A stretch of 64,000 bases of DNA from Phalacrocorax aristotelis (taxonomy: Eukaryota > Chordata > Aves > Suliformes > Phalacrocoracidae): contig NC_134288.1 in the NCBI RefSeq assembly GCF_949628215.1, forward strand, positions 11,477,682 through 11,541,681, in the 5' to 3' direction. Positions 10,821-64,000 of the stretch are shown piece after piece; the stretch's first letter is position 1, and each line of letters begins with the position of its first letter. The position numbers were made by a program, and so were the translations under genes. Under the pieces are notes generated by a model. It worked only from the letters and a program-made list of their open reading frames with translations, was not told the origin of the DNA and did no database searches.

Positions 10821-11225
10821 GGGAAAAAAACCAGAAAAAGGAGGGGGTGAGGCCGCCGTGAGGAGAAGCGCAGGCCTCCCCCCCCGCCACGCCAGCCGGG
10901 CACCAGCACCTCCTGCCGCCCTCAGGGACCGCCCGCTGCGACAGCCCGGGCCGGGGGGAGCCGGGCCCAAGCGGAGCCGGCGCTGAGGCGCCGCCAACGA
11001 GGCCGGCCTGCCCGCCCCGCCGAGCGGGGGCTGTCGGGGCCGAGCCGCGCCGAGAGAGCGGGGCGCAGCCCGCCCGGGGAAGGTGACGAAGGCAGCCCGG
11101 TAACGCACCGGCCGCCCTGACGCGGCAGGACCACTCCCGGTGCCGGTCCCGCTCCCGCTCCCGATCCCGCCCGGCGCCTCACGGCGCAGTCCCCGCCCCC
11201 GCCGCGGCCGGCGACGTTGCAGGGC

Positions 11226-11243
11226 CGTGAGGCATTGTGGGTA
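11226..11243 (-). promoter_or_regulatory. ZNF143/STAF (SBS) binding motif
   Basis: The minus strand reads TACCCACAATGCCTCACG. By my reading it fits every position of the ZNF143 consensus YWCCCRNMATSCMYYRCR. Such sites are common in CpG-island promoters of housekeeping genes and lie close to start sites. This one is at the upstream edge of the ARFGAP1 island. Confidence 0.6.
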
Positions 11244-11290
11244 CGCGCCTTAACCCGCTGCCGCCCGGCGCGGGAGTGCGGAGGCCACAT

Positions 11291-11605
11291 AGGATACTGA
11301 ATTATCAGACTTTATATACTCAAGGGAGAAGAAATGGATTTGTTTCAACCAAGTAAAACCGAAATAAAGCTTAACAGTGAACGTCTGCTTGTGCTCTGCT
11401 CACTTCAGTTCCACACCAAAAAACCAACACTGCGTGGCTTAGCATGAGGGAAGGTTGTCCATCAAGCTGGGTTATGTCAAATTACGGGGTGTTTTTCAGT
11501 CAGTTGAGGCGGGGTTTGGCACTAAAGCCGCACGTTTCTCCTGGGCTGGGAGAGCAGGCTGAGGGGCTGGGGTGAAACTGCAGCCGAGACCTGGTGCAGT
11601 GCAGG
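11291..11605. other. Intergenic, between CpG island and minisatellite
   Basis: About 315 bp of unique sequence between the ARFGAP1 island and the minisatellite. No feature is recognised. Confidence 0.7.
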
Positions 11606-12155
11606 AGGACGCCTCCATCCATCGCCCTCCAGAGACACCCCAAAGGTGAGGGTGTGCGGGAGGACGCCTCCGTCCGTCGCCCTCCAGAGACACCCCAAAG
11701 GTGAGGGTGTGCGGGAGGACGCCTCCGTCCGTCGCCCTCCAGAGACACCCCAAAGGTGAGGGTGTGCGGGAGGACGCCTCCGTCCGTCGCCCTCCAGAAA
11801 CACCCCAAAGGTGAGGGTGTGCGGGAGGACGCCTCCGTCCGTCGCCCTCCAGAGACACCCCAAAGGTGAGGGTGTGCGGGAGGACGCCTCCGTCCGTCGC
11901 CCTCCAGAGACACCCCAAAGGTGAGGGTGTGCGGGAGGACGCCTCCGTCCGTCGCCCTCCAGAGACACCCCAAAGGTGAGGGTGTGCGGGAGGACGCCTC
12001 CGTCCGTCGCCCTCCAGAGACACCCCAAAGGTGAGGGTGTGCGGGAGGACGCCTCCGTCCGTCGCCCTCCAGAGACACCCCAAAGGTGAGGGTGTGCGGG
12101 AGGACGCCTCCGTCCGTCGCCCTCCAGAGACACCCCAAAGGTGAGGGTGTGCGGG
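11606..12155. repeat. 55-bp minisatellite (VNTR), 10 copies
   Basis: Ten tandem units of exactly 55 bp begin at 11606, 11661, 11716, 11771, 11826, 11881, 11936, 11991, 12046 and 12101. Each starts AGGACGCCTCCGTCCGTCGC and ends GGTGAGGGTGTGCGGG. Eight units appear identical. Unit 1 differs by G to A at two CpG positions (CATCCATCGC), and unit 4 has one G to A (CAGAAAC). The array is GC-rich and lies about 360 bp upstream of the ZNF143-type motif. High homogeneity implies recent expansion or homogenisation. It has no spacers, so it is not CRISPR-like. Confidence 0.98.
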
Positions 12156-15100
12156 ACAGAAAGGGCACGTGGAGCTGCTCCGCAGCGGCTGGGGGCATGT
12201 GCCAGGAGAGCGCATTTGTGCCATCGCTAATTTCTTTTTAATAATAACTGCGGACACTCCAGAGCAATGCTTTAACATTTACATATGAATCCCACAGAGG
12301 CAATATGCTGCTCATTTTCAGTACAACTCCTAGCCTGGCCTTCGTACTTAATAAGTAGGCTATTATCTTACTATCAGTGCACAGGAGATTAACAAGAGCC
12401 ATTTTCATTACCATTAATGGTAGGTACATACATAACCCCCTTGCATCCACGAGAAGATAATGGGCCCTTAAATGTGCGTGCGTATGAAGGACAGAGGGAG
12501 GGGTACGAAATACAAAGGAAAGTCAGCTAAAATAATTTGCTCTTCCAGTTAAGGAGAATGTGTTCTCTTCTGATAAGCGCCATTATTTTCTGGTAAACAT
12601 GAACTAATGGGCAATGAGGTTCCCATTATACAGATGCTGTATTATAGGGTCTAATGAGAATATTAATCTTAGTTTTTCCATATAATTGGTAGATAGTCCC
12701 GGGACTGGTGTTGGCGGTCGATGTGCAGTGAGTCTGGAAGGGCGCGCGTTGCACATTCGATACTGGCGCTCACAGCCTCAGGGGAGCAGTGTTGGGCAAC
12801 ATTTTTCATCCGTTGTGCTGCAGGGCCAGGAGGCTGATGCCTCCCGCGGTCTTCATTTACCAAACATGCATGTTCAGGCTCTGGGCAGCAAACTCTTGCA
12901 GTGGCAGCTTTGTCTTTCTGGGATTGGGATTGCTATCACCAAAGAAGCACAAAGTAGTGCTTTTGTTTTCACTGTAGTAATAATATTGCAGTTTGCCCTG
13001 AGCCAGGACTCATCTGTAACCCGTGAGCAGCACAGACTTACCTACGTGAGTGCAGGCTACAGAATGGGACTATCTGGTTTTCAGTAAGAATGCAGGGAAG
13101 CCACAGACATTTGCCTTCCTTAGCAAGCAAATAAATGCACGCCATTCCCTGGCACGTCCAGTTTGCTCTGTTCCCGGAATTTGGGATGGGTGCATAGCTC
13201 TCTTCCCATCTCTGCAATGTGTGACAAATATCTATTCTAAGAAAATAGATAATGCCAACACGAAACATTTACAAAGGCATCCTGCATTGTATTTCCTACT
13301 TCTTCCTTTTCTCTAGCTGTGAATGGATTCTTGCTGGAAACTAAATTACAATTATTTTTAGCACAATTGCCATTGTTGTAATTGTTATGCCCACTGTCAA
13401 GCACATATGAAATGTGACGATAAGGAACAAATTACAGGATAAAATAATAAAATATGTCAGGCACAGGATCTCTGAGCTGTTTCTCATGTTGAGATTTTTC
13501 AGATAGAAATAATTTTACTTGGCTACAAAAGCATAATACTCAAACACGTAAAGGGTAGTCCGATTTGAGAGCACAGAAAACAACCAGAGCCCAGTTCTGC
13601 AAAGATTTCATGAATATATGCGTCATAATTGCAGCGAAGAAGACTAATAGTAAGTGAAAGCTTATTAAAATAACCTACCCTAGTGTGCAATTTTGCTTGT
13701 AATTAATGATTTTGAATTATGGCTTTGAAACTTGTTAGGTAAAAAATAAAAGTCTCTGGAACAGGATTTAAGAAAAAGAGCATTTATTTTCACTCTTTCC
13801 TCTTTTACAGATTCCCAAACCCCTTCTAAGCTATTAATAAGACTTGATTTTGGTTATTAAATATTGCAGTGTCTGACATAAATGAAGTGGCATTACCACT
13901 CAGTTTAAATTGCACAAAAATACCTGAAAAATTCTCTTCTAGAATAGCTGGCAGCATGAGCTTCAAATATTAAACAAATAAGAGAAACAACAAAACCCTA
14001 TTTTGACTTGTTTATTAATACCTCTCTGGGTTGAACGCAATACTCAGTACTAGCAGCACTTGTGGACTGAGGAGCCATAGATTTTTTATTGCCTTTTTCC
14101 CTCCCCAACACACCTGAGATTAGCCACTATATCAGAGTAATGTGCAGGATGTCACAATGCTTAAATTGAGGGGGAACAAGAAGAAACGTAGATACCCTTG
14201 TTAGATAAATCTATTTAATAAATCTGAAGAGCGGGGAGCGAGGAATAGACCTGTTTGCATGATAAATGTCACCATTCAAGTTCTGCGTTGTCATTACTTA
14301 TGACTTATCTAACTGGGTGAATAATAAAACCCCGAACTCAGCCCCTTTAGCTCCATGAGTAGTCTTCTTAATTGATGGGAATGCGATAAACCCTTTTCTT
14401 GGAGGGTTTTTTGGTACTTCTTTGGGTACGTGCTCTGACAGCGCCCTGTGAATGGTGAGCAGGTTGTCACCAGGGCCACCAAAGGCTCCATCTCATTTTT
14501 AACTCCATAGGCTTGAGCACTCAGAGTGACTTCAAGGGGCGTCTTATTTTTGTAAATCTCGACAGAAGATCATTCCAAATAACATCAGGGCACCTAACAA
14601 AAAAATATTAGAAGAGTAATGTGTGAAGTATGTTCTGCCGTGGGATGAAACATCAACCTAGTTGTTATTAAATGTTTTTTAAATTATTATTATTTATTAT
14701 GCTGAATAAATAAGATTTATTATTAACTATAGCATTCAAGGCTATGGCTATTCATTGCATTTGGCAGCTGCAGCATAGCAACCTCACAGTGAATATTGTC
14801 ATTGGGTTATGGAAATGCCGCATGCACTTCATAAAACAATCACTTCCCTCTCATTGTACAAGGGAACATTACTCTGTCCTTCCCTTTCAGCTGAGAAACC
14901 TCTGTTTAAGGGCTTTTCTGATACATTTCCTCGGTTAACTTGACACTGGCAAAATCTGTAGCTACATCTTTTTACCAGTACTGCCCTACTGGTCGTCAGG
15001 CAAGAGAAGCTAGAGTTTACACAGGAGTTTAGACCTACAGCTAAACCGAGGAGCCCTGCCTACACTATGGATCACACGCCGCAGCCTCTGGCGCTGAATT

Positions 15101-18100
15101 TCATGCCTAGCTCTTCAAAGCACGGACCAAATCGGGAGGGCAATCAACCCCCATCCTTCCGCTGCATATTTATAGGAAATTAACTTCTGATTTGAGCTCA
15201 CCGTGCCCACTCCTCCATGCAGCTGGGAGTGCGTTTCAATGCGTGCATTTCTACCATCAATCAGGTTTCTAAGACATTCTTTCATTATGTTTCTCCATTT
15301 CGTAGCTAGAGCTGAAGAAAACCTTAAGCAACTACTTGTATTTAGAGACCCCCATCAGACCTTCTGCCTGTGCATATTTTTGCATTTCAGGGACAAGACA
15401 ACATTTGGAAAGTCTTCATATGACGCAGCAGGAAGCCTTACCTCGGATATTAAAACAGCAAACAGAAACGCAGAAGTTTTGTTAAAACAAGCAGCTATTA
15501 ATACACACAGCTTTAGTTTTGTGTTAATGCCATGTACATGTGTGCCACATCACAGTTTGTATCGCTGTCAATCAGAGCTACTGAAATGCCCATCTAGCAT
15601 GGTCCAGGCAGGATGAAAAAGCCTGGAAGCGCTGCTAGCGGCCAGTATCTACTCTGTGGGTATTCAGAATGAACTCTGGGAGGCAGATTTAAGTGGCTTA
15701 TTTCCAAGGCAATTAATTCTTTCTAAAGTAAATGTGTGTGAAAAAAGCTCTTTCGGCCTGGTGGCACCTGACACTGCTGACTTCTTAATACATATTAGCT
15801 CTCACTGGCTGGGATTGGAAAGAATATCACTGAAAATATGGCAGCAAAGTAGCTCTGCTTTGTGTATGCATGTGCTTGAATAGCTTCTGACCACACGTTT
15901 CATACCTACCTTGGGGCAGTACTCAAATACGCCAGCTCCCGACACTGTACGCTCGTGCATGCGCTGCCGTAGATGTCCTTCCAAAGACACTCTAAAAGAA
16001 ACTTGTTATTGATTTCATCTCCATTGTATCACGAGACTTGTTAAATTGGCTTGGGGAGGTCTGTAATCATTTGAGAGGAAAAAACGATTCCTAAGCAAAT
16101 GGGGAAGCAGCTTGTCTAAATGAGAGCGCCCTAAGCCGCTGCCCAAAACTGGAGGCTGCTCTCATGCTTTAGGCTCTTTTTTTTGTCATATCGTTTAAGA
16201 AATACAACTGTTGATGGAAACCTTGAATAATCACTTGGTATCAATACTCAGGGACCTTGGCAGCTGCATTGAATTACTTCTTAGTCACACTGCCTAGTGA
16301 AGTTGCAGCTGGAAATGTGGCTGCAGTCATGCCAGCTACTCAGATTGCATGGGCTGAGATGCTGGGATGTCAGCTGTGACAGCCCGCTTCTCCTGCGTGA
16401 ATTAACCCTTCGGGCACTCCCTCCTCTCCACTCAAGGCCCTGCCTGTGAAAGCACCTGTGCCGTTTACCCAGGAACGCTGACATGCAGTCCCCAGAGCTG
16501 CTATGACCCTACTTTGAGCAGCTCTTCCCAAAGTTCATAGAATTGTAGTTCAGTGGTTGTTTTATGTTCTCGATCTCTAGGTTGTAAATAAGACAGACTG
16601 GGAATTTCAGTGAACGAGGGAGGCTCTTCAGTGCTGCTGCTCAGGCGAGGTGATGGTCAGTGGCACAAGGCACCCTGCTCAGACTTACAAAAATGCAGGT
16701 GGGTTCTGGGGTGTTTCTGTCTCTATGTTTTTCCTTTACAGTCACGGAGGAGAAGAGTAAGAGTTATTTGAAAGGCTGCTTGTGGGATGTTATGGCAGAA
16801 TTGTCAAGGCATCTTTTTAAAGCTGTAAAATTGTGAATTTGAACCCTGACTCCGCTGTAGTGGTAAATGGGTGCCTATGTGTTTGATCCAGGGGAGGAAC
16901 GACACCAGTCACATTTCCTTTGTACAAGCCCTTGATCATACAAACAAGGTAGCTGTATCAGCTAGATGTGGGAAAATTGTTCGCCTTGCTATTATTCTGG
17001 CATACCGGAGAGCTCAGTGAATCTGCCTTCCACCTCTGCCATCCTCCGCCTGCTCATCAAAGAGTGATGAGAATTTATCGTGCAGCTCAGCAAGTTGATA
17101 TTAGGGAATTACAAATGCAGAACGTAGATGATGGTGGGGTAGAAATGCCAAAAAGCCTGGTTAGGAGCTGCCTCCTCACCCCCCAACATCCAAGACTTCA
17201 GAGGGATCAGAGAGAAAACGAGATTCCACACACCGGTTCTGATAAATGTTACAGATTGCCCTGGGCTGCTGGGGAACCAACACAGGAAAGTTACTGAGAT
17301 TGTTTCCTTTCTTGTGCAGTGATGAGAACAATTTTTAAAACATTGTGCTTTGCTCTCACAGGGCTGTTTTCCTCTGCGATGTACTCACCAGGCTGCAAAA
17401 GGAGGGGAAGAGCAGAGTGTGGTTCCTTTGGGCATCGCTTGCTGAGGGTGTACCACTATGGTGCTGCTCAGTTTGGGCTTCTCTGCCCCTCTGATTCCTC
17501 TGGAGAGAAGGAGGACTTGTCTCTGCTATTGCCACCTCTCTCAGGTCTTCTACTTTAATAGTGTTGGCTTCAGTCCCAGGGCAGCTGAGCTCTGTAACAA
17601 CTCCCCAGTTATTACCCCAGGGTAATGGGAGGCTTGAAAAAGTGTAAGTTTAAAATTAGAAGGTCAAAGGTCCTTGCCCTTTTTCCATGATCTCTCTTTC
17701 TAGCTGGCTCAGTAATCCTCTTCTGTGTAAAAAGTCTCTGGTAAGACACATGGGAATATCACGGAGTCCAGTTCTTATAACCAGACCTGGCTGCCCAAGG
17801 TGAGCGGTGGCAACCTCTGGTCACCACCAGTTAGGTCCTGTCACTGCATCCATCAGTAGTCTTTTGAGGACACTGGCAGAGGCTAGTACCCTTTCCTCGT
17901 CCCACCCAGGGAGATGATTTATCCTAATCCGCTTGTACCCATATACATTTTAAGCACCCACGGTGTCTTGTGGCAGGAAGCTTCACAGCTCACCCAGCTC
18001 TTACCTGAAGACTTCCCGATTGATTGTTTTGAATGTGTCCCCTGCGAAATGTTGTGCAGAGTGGAAACCTGCCATCAGTCAGACGACTGGCAGTGGGTTT

Positions 18101-21100
18101 TACTTCTAATTTGTGATAGAGAAATATGATGTGACATGCCACCTTGGGAAGGCTGCTGTCTGCCCTCAAGGAGGGGAGCAGGCTGGCTGATTAGCTCGTA
18201 CGGCCATAAAACACTGTGACAGGCATGTTTTGCCTTTTGGAATTGGCATTGATAAGGTTGGAGTACTCTGACATCACTGCTTTGATCAGACATCTGTAAA
18301 GGCACTGCGACCCAGATGAGGTTATTAAAATGGAGAGAAGGAGAATGTAAATGAACTGAGCGGAATAATGCACCCCACGTGTATCGTGGGATGTGAGACC
18401 ATCTATAGCTTTCAGCAGCTGTAACAATTACAGGTTTTGGGCTGCGAAGAGACGTGTCCCCAGCTAATACTTTTAGCCTCTATTGCTCATCTTGATATGT
18501 CAGAGCAAGGAGGCTGCAGATATGAGAGATAACAAGCTGTAAGCGGTGAGATACAGCTGCTTTGTTTCAAGCTTTCTAACTTTGTTTCTTGAGTTCTGAA
18601 GTAAACCTGTGACTTCTTGAATTAATTTGGATGCAGCCAGGAAGAAGTGATAACAAGGTCCCATCGTTGCAGGGGAATCTCCCCTAGCAGTGCAGCTGGA
18701 TCCATGCAACCCCCTCAGCACAATAAATTTGGATGGGAAGAGGTTCCTGATTCAAGCACTGGCTGAGAAGAGGGACATTCAGTCTCTGGAGCATCATTTG
18801 AACCTGAGGATGATTCCCAACAGGATTTCATTGCCCCCACAAAGTCAGGATGTTACCAGCACATGCATCAGGATCTTAAAGTGAAGGGGCATCCTCAGGA
18901 ATTAAAGGAGGAAAAAAGAAACAACTAGGGTCTCTCAAATGTACCTGTGGCACAGCATTTGGAGAGGACTGCAATAATGACTGCCTGACCAATTCTCTTC
19001 TGTTGGTCTTCTAATGGCTGTCTGATGGAGAGCGATGGAGCTGCCTGCGATTGCCTTGCTCTGTGTACACACATCAGGGATCAATATCCCTGCTGAGAAT
19101 CCCTCAGAACCCATCCAAAATTCCTTAATCAGGAGAAATCCTTCTTGACATCCAGACTGGACTCTCGAAGCAGCATTTCGCCTGTCAAAAGCTGAGGATG
19201 AGTTTATACTCCAGGAAGTAAAAAATTCAGGATACTGAGCAATTTTGGTTTTGTTTTGTGCTAATTCAGAGTTGTAGTTGGTTTTTTGAGTTAAACTCTC
19301 AGGGTAGATGTGTGGCCCTGCAGCACTCATGCAGAGATTCAGATGGTCAGGACTTTGCACGATTTTTAGGAGACTCTGGCAGCTGCTGTGACCGTGCCAA
19401 GCCAAGCACAACTGTATAGTGGCACATGGGGGGAGCACTGGTGGTATCCTGCATGTCAGTGATGGCACTGTGTTTTGGCAGCCTCTGCACTGCCTCATCT
19501 AATTGTGCCTTGTTAATCCACCTGCTAATTAAATAAACCTGATTAGGATCTAAGTTCTACATGTTTTATTCACTTAGGTCCCAATTCAACTAAGTTATAT
19601 TTCATCTCACGGAAATAAAGGATTTTCTGGAGGTCTGCAGGAGACTTTTTAATTGGCCTGCAAAGAGTAACCGAAAACCCAAAGCTGTTGTCAGGAGATT
19701 CAAACTCATTGCACCTCCACTGGTGGCCGTAATCAAAAGAGGTTGGAGACCACAGTACTGAAGTTAAGTGTCCAACTTTGAACATGTGAGTAGCCCCACT
19801 AAAACCAGCAAGGCCGCTTGGATGTTAAAGGCAGATCCCTTCTGTGTCCAGGCTCCTGCTATGCCAGTGCAGGTAAGAAATCATACAAATGAAGATTACA
19901 GGATCAGGGTCGGGGAGTTTTAAGTCTCTCTCTTTGGAATACAGGTTACATTATCCCTGTGGTTTCACTCTTAATAAACTAAGGGGAGTGAGTGTGTGTT
20001 CTTTCAGATGCACGTGGAGTCACAGCCAACACGTGGTTGCCTTTTACTCAGCTTATGAAGACAAAAGTGCAGGCAGAAAAAATCCTGTTTGTGTCAAACT
20101 TAGTATTTCAGCAGCAGTACCTTTTGCTGTTTCACATGATGTCTCCTTTCTCGTACAACTGAGTTGGAAAACAGCTATGCTTATGGCGGGTTTTCAAAAG
20201 CAGGAGGCAGGAGAAGAGATGCAGGAAACCTTAAGAAATGGCACAAAGGCCAGCTACTAACCTGCATGGCTGCAACCCAGCCTTTCCTGTGCTGTTCCCA
20301 GCAGTTCCCAGAGCATGTAACACAAACCAGCCTAACCCCAGCCTGCTCTCGGCAGCCAAGCTCCTGTTTTAATTCTGCTGTCAGGTTGCCTGGCCCTCTA
20401 GTGCAGAGTGAGACCGCCCTATGCAGTTTGTAAGGAATGTTTCATCTGCATTCATTAAAAAATAAGCTGGTCTTTGTTCCTATTGCCTCCACCATCCAAA
20501 ACCATCTTCCTGGGAGTACAAATACTGCCAAAGCTTCTTCAGTCCACGTTTTTCTGGGTGAAGTAAATTGGTTTCTTCTCTGGGTGTGTTCCTTTCACCT
20601 ATAATAAAATGTGGTTTATTGTATCTGACTGCATTAATTGATGCCCTGGTTACATGAGTACACAGGTCAGATAATCAATATACTTTACCATTTAAAAACC
20701 AGTAGAATTTGTGATCAATTCAGAGTCTGTCTCCTAATTTCAGGTATTTAGAGTTTGCTTGTTTGTTTGTTCTGTTTCTCCCTGGGGCTGATTTGAATAA
20801 CAATCATGTTGTTAATAAAAGGTTTTTAACATTCACAGCACTTTAGGACTAATCTTGCTGCCTTGGGGTATAGCCAGGCAATGCTTTCCTCGAGTAGTGA
20901 TAGAGCCTCTATCATTTCAGGGACCACCTCCTCCTCACACCACTGCAATATGCAGTGCGGCATGCTTATTTAACAGGAAAGCAGAACTGGTCACTCACGG
21001 TACAGTCACACCCTGCTTTGGAGGCAGAAGCAAAACCCTGACTTGCTTCAGAGGAGGAAGGAACAGCCTGAGGGTTTATAGAGTGAACTGCTGTGTAGCC

Positions 21101-21749
21101 ACTGGAGTCACTGGAGGTTGCAAAGAGACGGCATCGTCATCGGATGAGTCTCTCCCAAAGCTTCTTATCCTGTTGTGTTGAGCTTAGCAACAAGTCTGTC
21201 CCAGTCACCGCGTGTGGTGTGACCTGCTCCTCGGTCGGACCAGGAACACGTGCGGCAGGGAGGGCTGACTGATCCCACGTCTTCCGGACCCGGCTTCTCC
21301 TTCTGGAAAGCAGGCGATGTGAGGGACTGGGCCACATAAAGGAGGTGGTTGTGCGCTCGTAGATTTGCTCTACCATTCACAAATGAAGTAGGCTGACTTG
21401 GTTTTCTACAGATAGCAGGGTATGGTGAGTGGTTCGTAGATGGTGCTCGGGTGGAAGCTCCTCTTGAAAGAGAGATGCTCCCCTACATCCCTCTGCTACT
21501 AGTCAGATGTGATTCATACACAAGCCTGGGTATATACTTTAAAATACCCCAAAACGTGCATTTTAAAGATTCCTTGTCTTATCCCCCTTTCTGAGTTTGT
21601 CTTCCATGTGCACTCTGACAAATTTTGTAGGAAGAACCGTTGTATTTTAGGTTAATTTTGGGCTTCATGATTTTTAAGGTGAGCACTCCAGCACCTGCAT
21701 GGGGAGGAAGGTGACAGGCATATGTGGAAGGTTAGCATGCCCCATAGGC
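12156..21749. other. Intergenic region between ARFGAP1 and NKAIN4
   Basis: About 9.6 kb of mostly AT-rich unique sequence with no recognisable exon, RNA gene or transposable element. Open frames (for example 12686-13087 plus and 18935-19498 minus) match no family I know and lack coding character. There is a small CpG-rich patch at 12698-12770. It probably contains distal regulatory sequence, but none can be proved by eye. Confidence 0.6.
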
Positions 21750-22122
21750 CCTGTGTCCTATACACCCAGCTTGCCTGCCCAGTGCACCCCTGCACCCCCC
21801 ACACGCCGGGCACCCCCGGCCAGCGGCAGAGCCGGGGGAAAAAACCATGGGCTGCCCCAGCAGCCCTCGCCAGGGGAAAGGAGCTTCCCCGGCTGCGCTG
21901 GCGGGCTCAGCCCCCGGGGGAGGGCTCTGGCAGGGGCCGGAGCATCCCACCGTGCCTGCGGGGGCTGCGGGGGGCGCACCCCGGCGGCGGCGGCCGCCAG
22001 CCCCCGCCCCGCAAGCCCTGCCCGCCTTTGGGACGGCAGCCGCCGCCCGGGCATTGCCCTTTTAAGCTGTGGCCCCACCACCTCCTCCCCGGCTCCCGGA
22101 GGGGCTCCGGCAGCCGCCGCGA

Positions 22123-22167
22123 CCTCCCTCCTTCCCTCCCTCCCTCCTTCCCTCTTTCCTTCCCTCC
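22123..22167 (+). repeat. Pure polypyrimidine (CCTT/CCCT) tract
   Basis: 45 uninterrupted C/T bases of imperfect TCCC and TTCCC repeats, about 100 nt upstream of the NKAIN4 ATG. It lies in the core promoter or the 5'UTR. Confidence 0.85.
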
Positions 22168-22270
22168 GTCCGTCCCCGCTCCCGGCGAGCGGCAGCTGCG
22201 GGCCGGGGCGCGGAGAGCCCCAGGGCGGCGGCGGGGAGCCGGGCTGCCCCTGCCCCGCTGCTCGGGGACC

Positions 22271-64000
<41,730 letters not shown>

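Larger units (their letters stand above)
10640..11290. promoter_or_regulatory. ARFGAP1: CpG island at ARFGAP1 promoter
   Basis: A sharply GC- and CpG-rich block with many CCGC and CGGC motifs, between AT-rich flanks. It lies upstream of the first coding exon of ARFGAP1, as expected for a housekeeping promoter. Several long open frames here arise from base composition and are not genes. Confidence 0.85.

Noticed and set aside
10773..11290. ORFs of 111 and 122 codons in the ARFGAP1 CpG island
   Set aside because: Composition-driven open frames; no homology recognised.
11606..12155. CRISPR-like array
   Set aside because: Units are directly tandem with no unique spacers, and the context is a vertebrate genome.
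11496..12278. Long minus-strand ORFs (260, 232 and 203 codons) as a repetitive protein gene
   Set aside because: They are translations of a 55-bp non-coding tandem array in three frames; no conserved domain, no splice or promoter support.
12686..13087. 133-codon plus-strand ORF near a CpG patch
   Set aside because: No family resemblance; overlapping open frames on both strands suggest chance.
18935..19498. 187-codon minus-strand ORF in the intergenic region
   Set aside because: No recognisable domain, signal peptide or splice context; about the length expected occasionally by chance over 64 kb in six frames.

Overview
This is a window of vertebrate nuclear DNA, almost certainly from a bird. 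It holds two spliced protein-coding genes in divergent, head-to-head orientation. A CR1 LINE fragment with the avian-type 3' end (ATTCTGTGATTC) and a nested solo retroviral LTR support the avian assignment. The two genes also sit side by side, divergently, at human 20q13.33 (from memory). The species cannot be fixed from sequence alone.

Left part (1 to about 10.8 kb, minus strand): the 5' half of ARFGAP1, the GTPase-activating protein for ARF1 on Golgi COPI membranes. Six coding exons, all with consensus splice sites and compatible phases, encode residues 1-210. They cover the complete ArfGAP zinc-finger domain, the linker and the first residues of the ALPS1 membrane-curvature sensor. The rest of the gene lies left of position 1. 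A non-coding first exon, a TATA-like box and a perfect ZNF143/SBS-type motif sit in a CpG island at about 10.64-11.29 kb. Intron 1 carries the CR1 fragment, split by a 756-bp solo LTR with a 5-bp target duplication.

Middle (11.3-21.7 kb): intergenic DNA with no recognisable gene. It contains a very homogeneous 10-copy, 55-bp minisatellite (11606-12155), only about 360 bp upstream of the ARFGAP1 promoter motif. This array produces three long spurious reading frames.

Right part (21.7 kb to the end, plus strand): NKAIN4, a small four-pass membrane protein of the Na,K-ATPase-interacting family. Exon 1 lies in a second CpG island (about 21.75-23.06 kb). Exons 2-4 are at 47.6, 48.3 and 56.8 kb, after a 25.3-kb first intron. 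They encode residues 1-157. The last exons, with the fourth transmembrane segment and the conserved C-terminal tail, were not found and should lie right of 64000. The large introns are mostly unique sequence. Points of note are a G-run-rich start of intron 3 and an isolated CpG-dense island at about 62.61-62.94 kb in intron 4.

I found no tRNA, rRNA, CRISPR array, operon or novel multigene system. The most unusual items are the promoter-proximal minisatellite, the nested LTR in ARFGAP1 orientation and the isolated intronic CpG island.
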